A stretch of DNA of 5,803 nt, taken from the NCBI GenBank assembly GCA_964650945.1, contig CAZYXU010000201.1, forward strand, positions 1 to 5,803, given 5' to 3'. Positions 4,685 through 5,803 of the stretch are shown piece by piece (positions within the stretch are counted from its first letter, which is position 1; every line of letters starts with the position of its first letter). Position numbers and translations under genes: made by a program. Origin of the DNA: JAXGPF01 sp964650945. Its GTDB lineage: Bacteria; Verrucomicrobiota; Kiritimatiellia; JAAZAB01. The notes beneath the pieces were generated by a model. The model saw only the letters and a list, made by a program, of their open reading frames with translations, ran no database searches and was not told the DNA's origin.

Positions 4685-4780
4685 TTGGTTCTGCCATCTC
4701 TCTATCTCCCGTCCGCCAATGATTCTGCCATCAATGGTTCTGCCAATTTCCCCGTCTAACGTCCGCCAATGATTCTGCCG
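4685..4780. repeat. Inverted-motif array, right terminus of cassette
   Basis: A 34-base unit (4685-4718) starts with TTGGTTCTGCC and ends with GTCCGCCA. It is followed by ATGATTCTGCCATCA (4719-4733), a 35-base unit (4734-4768) again ending GTCCGCCA, and the terminal ATGATTCTGCCG (4769-4780). Unit length, motif order and the terminal CCGCCA-ATGRTTCTGCCG match the array at 1570-1733, although the unit centres differ. It ends 21 bases before the DegT stop codon. Confidence 0.88.
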
Positions 4781-4801
4781 CCTCCGAACTTTCATACACC
4801 A

Positions 4802-5803
4802 TCAGATTTTCCGGCGTTCCCCCGGCATGGTTGGAAACTCCACCGTCTTCGCGTATTCCAACACATCATCCAGATGCTCAAACACCTTGCGAAATGCCGC
4901 AACAATGCGCTCCATCAATTCCCGGCCATTGGGCGGATAGGTATGATTGATGCAGAACGACCGGTCAAACATATCCACGCAAACCGGGTAGTCGAACGGA
5001 TCGTATTTGATTTTGCGGGTTGACGGGGCGACATGCGGGCAATTCCACGGGCAACCGTGATGGTAAACATTTTTATTCAAAAAAACCTTCTGGGCCGGCA
5101 CGGGCATATTGTGCCACTCGAAAGTCGGAACGCCCTCCTCGAACAAAGCCTGCTGCACGGCCCAGCGGAAGCGTTTCGGATGAATGTTTTTAAGGCCCAA
5201 TTGCTCGGGGTACAACCGGACCTTGTAAAGGTGCCAGGCATGCAAATAACCCCTGGGAACTTCCGGCGGGCGCACCCCCTTGATTTTCGCCAGTTCCCGG
5301 CACAAGTACTCGCAGTTGCGCGCCCGCGCCGCCTGCAGTTTATCAAACCGCTTCAGAAACGACCGGCAGAGGGCGTCCGCCATTTCGTTGTTGCGGTAAT
5401 TGAATCCCATCATTTCGGCATCATACAGCCGGATCATGCCGCGCGGCACAGCTTTCTCGCCGAACATCGCCATTTTGCGGGCGCGTTCCATCAATTCGTC
5501 GTCGTTACTGGTGACAACCCCGCCCTCGCCCGCGGGCAGGTTTTTGCTGCCATTCAGGCTGAACCCGGCAATATCGCCCAGCACGCCAGCGCTGCGTCCA
5601 TGGTAAAGGGCGCCGGCCGCCTGGGCGGCGTCTTCGATTACCTTCAGCTTGTGCTTTTTGGCGATGCGGTTAATGGCATCCATGTCCGCGCACAAGCCAT
5701 GGACATGCACCGGCAGCAGCGCCCTGGTCTTCCGCGTGATTTTGGCCTCGATTTTTTTCGGATCCATATTCATGGTATCCGGATCAATATCAACGAACAC
5801 CGG
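4802..5803 (-). CDS. DegT/DnrJ/EryC1/StrS family PLP aminotransferase, N-terminus cut by window edge
   Basis: The frame is open from the TGA at 4802 to the right edge, giving 333 codons. The first visible residues, PVFVDIDPDTMNMDP, correspond to a segment roughly 80-90 residues into typical family members, so the true start lies outside. Family marks, numbered from this fragment, are VHVHG (32-36), IEDAAQAAG (56-64, with the PLP-pyridine Asp) and SLNGSKNLPAGEGG (82-95), whose Lys87 should form the PLP Schiff base. Such enzymes transaminate keto sugars or keto cyclitols, usually from glutamate or glutamine. The C-terminal HHGCPWNCPH and YPVCVDMFDRSFCINH stretches recall the inosose/ketocyclitol-type subgroup (StsC/BtrR-like). 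That subgroup assignment is from memory and tentative. The SIS gene is the next sugar gene downstream, separated by the GxxExxY cassette, so the two were probably once adjacent in an operon. Confidence 0.88.
   Translation of the reverse strand, partial: PVFVDIDPDTMNMDPKKIEAKITRKTRALLPVHVHGLCADMDAINRIAKKHKLKVIEDAAQAAGALYHGRSAGVLGDIAGFSLNGSKNLPAGEGGVVTSNDDELMERARKMAMFGEKAVPRGMIRLYDAEMMGFNYRNNEMADALCRSFLKRFDKLQAARARNCEYLCRELAKIKGVRPPEVPRGYLHAWHLYKVRLYPEQLGLKNIHPKRFRWAVQQALFEEGVPTFEWHNMPVPAQKVFLNKNVYHHGCPWNCPHVAPSTRKIKYDPFDYPVCVDMFDRSFCINHTYPPNGRELMERIVAAFRKVFEHLDDVLEYAKTVEFPTMPGERRKI

Larger units (their letters stand above)
3673..4780 (-). mobile_element. Repeat-bounded GxxExxY cassette, likely inserted in the sugar operon
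   Basis: A GxxExxY gene (3781-4581) is bracketed by TGGCAGAACCAT-family repeats: forward motifs on the left (3673-3784) and, on the right, two forward motifs (4636-4663) followed by inverted units (4685-4780). Its base composition is lower in GC: sampled 60-base lines inside the gene are about 45-47% GC against about 65% in the dehydrogenase. Excising 3673-4780 would leave about 42 bases between the SIS start and the DegT stop, a normal operon gap. The right terminus (4762-4780) matches that of the gene-less element (1715-1733) at 18 of 19 bases. No transposase, integrase or clear target duplication is visible, so mobility and mechanism are inferred. Confidence 0.55.

Noticed and set aside
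4375..4759. Overlapping plus-strand frames (4375-4722 and 4565-4759)
   Set aside because: They cross the GxxExxY start region and the repeat arrays in antisense and have no domain or ribosome binding support.

Overview
All convincing genes in this window lie on the minus strand, so they are read from right to left. The gene content resembles carbohydrate metabolism in a Verrucomicrobiota, Lentisphaerota, Kiritimatiellota or Planctomycetota type bacterium: a DegT aminotransferase, a SIS-domain isomerase, a zinc sugar/polyol dehydrogenase, a FucU mutarotase and a secreted CBM9-like protein. Moderately GC-rich coding sequence, intergenic regions full of short-period repeats and a long-form GxxExxY gene point the same way. 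The phylum is inferred from remembered gene style and no marker gene is present.

In transcription order: a DegT/DnrJ/EryC1/StrS aminotransferase (4802-5803, start beyond the right edge); a GxxExxY PD-(D/E)xK protein (3781-4581) inside a repeat-bounded cassette; a SIS-domain 6-phospho-3-hexuloisomerase-like protein (3067-3651); a zinc-dependent MDR dehydrogenase (1811-2938); a 488-base gene-free stretch (1323-1810); fucU (897-1322); and a secreted CBM9-like protein (1-821, end beyond the left edge). The sugar genes plausibly act together: an exported carbohydrate-binding protein outside, then anomer interconversion, oxidation, isomerisation and transamination inside. The actual substrate cannot be read from the sequence.

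The most interesting part is a family of repeats built on TGGCAGAACCAT and its inverse ATGGTTCTGCCA. It appears at two loci. At 3673-4780 it brackets the relatively AT-rich GxxExxY gene. Removing that segment would leave only about 42 bases between the SIS and DegT genes, as expected for an interrupted operon. At 1471-1748 a gene-less version has the same layout: two forward motifs 16 bases apart on the left and a 34-base-unit inverted array on the right. It also retains a 39-base segment that matches the leader and start region of the GxxExxY gene at 31 of 39 positions. I read the pair as a full element and an internally deleted, MITE-like derivative. This is inference, but it rests on visible homology.

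Three other short-period repeats fill the remaining intergenic space: a 9-base-period repeat in two same-oriented copies (1760-1786 and 2951-2977), a perfect heptamer array (3005-3032) and a GGTT array of about 8-base period (1338-1391). Two of them lie directly against ribosome binding sites.
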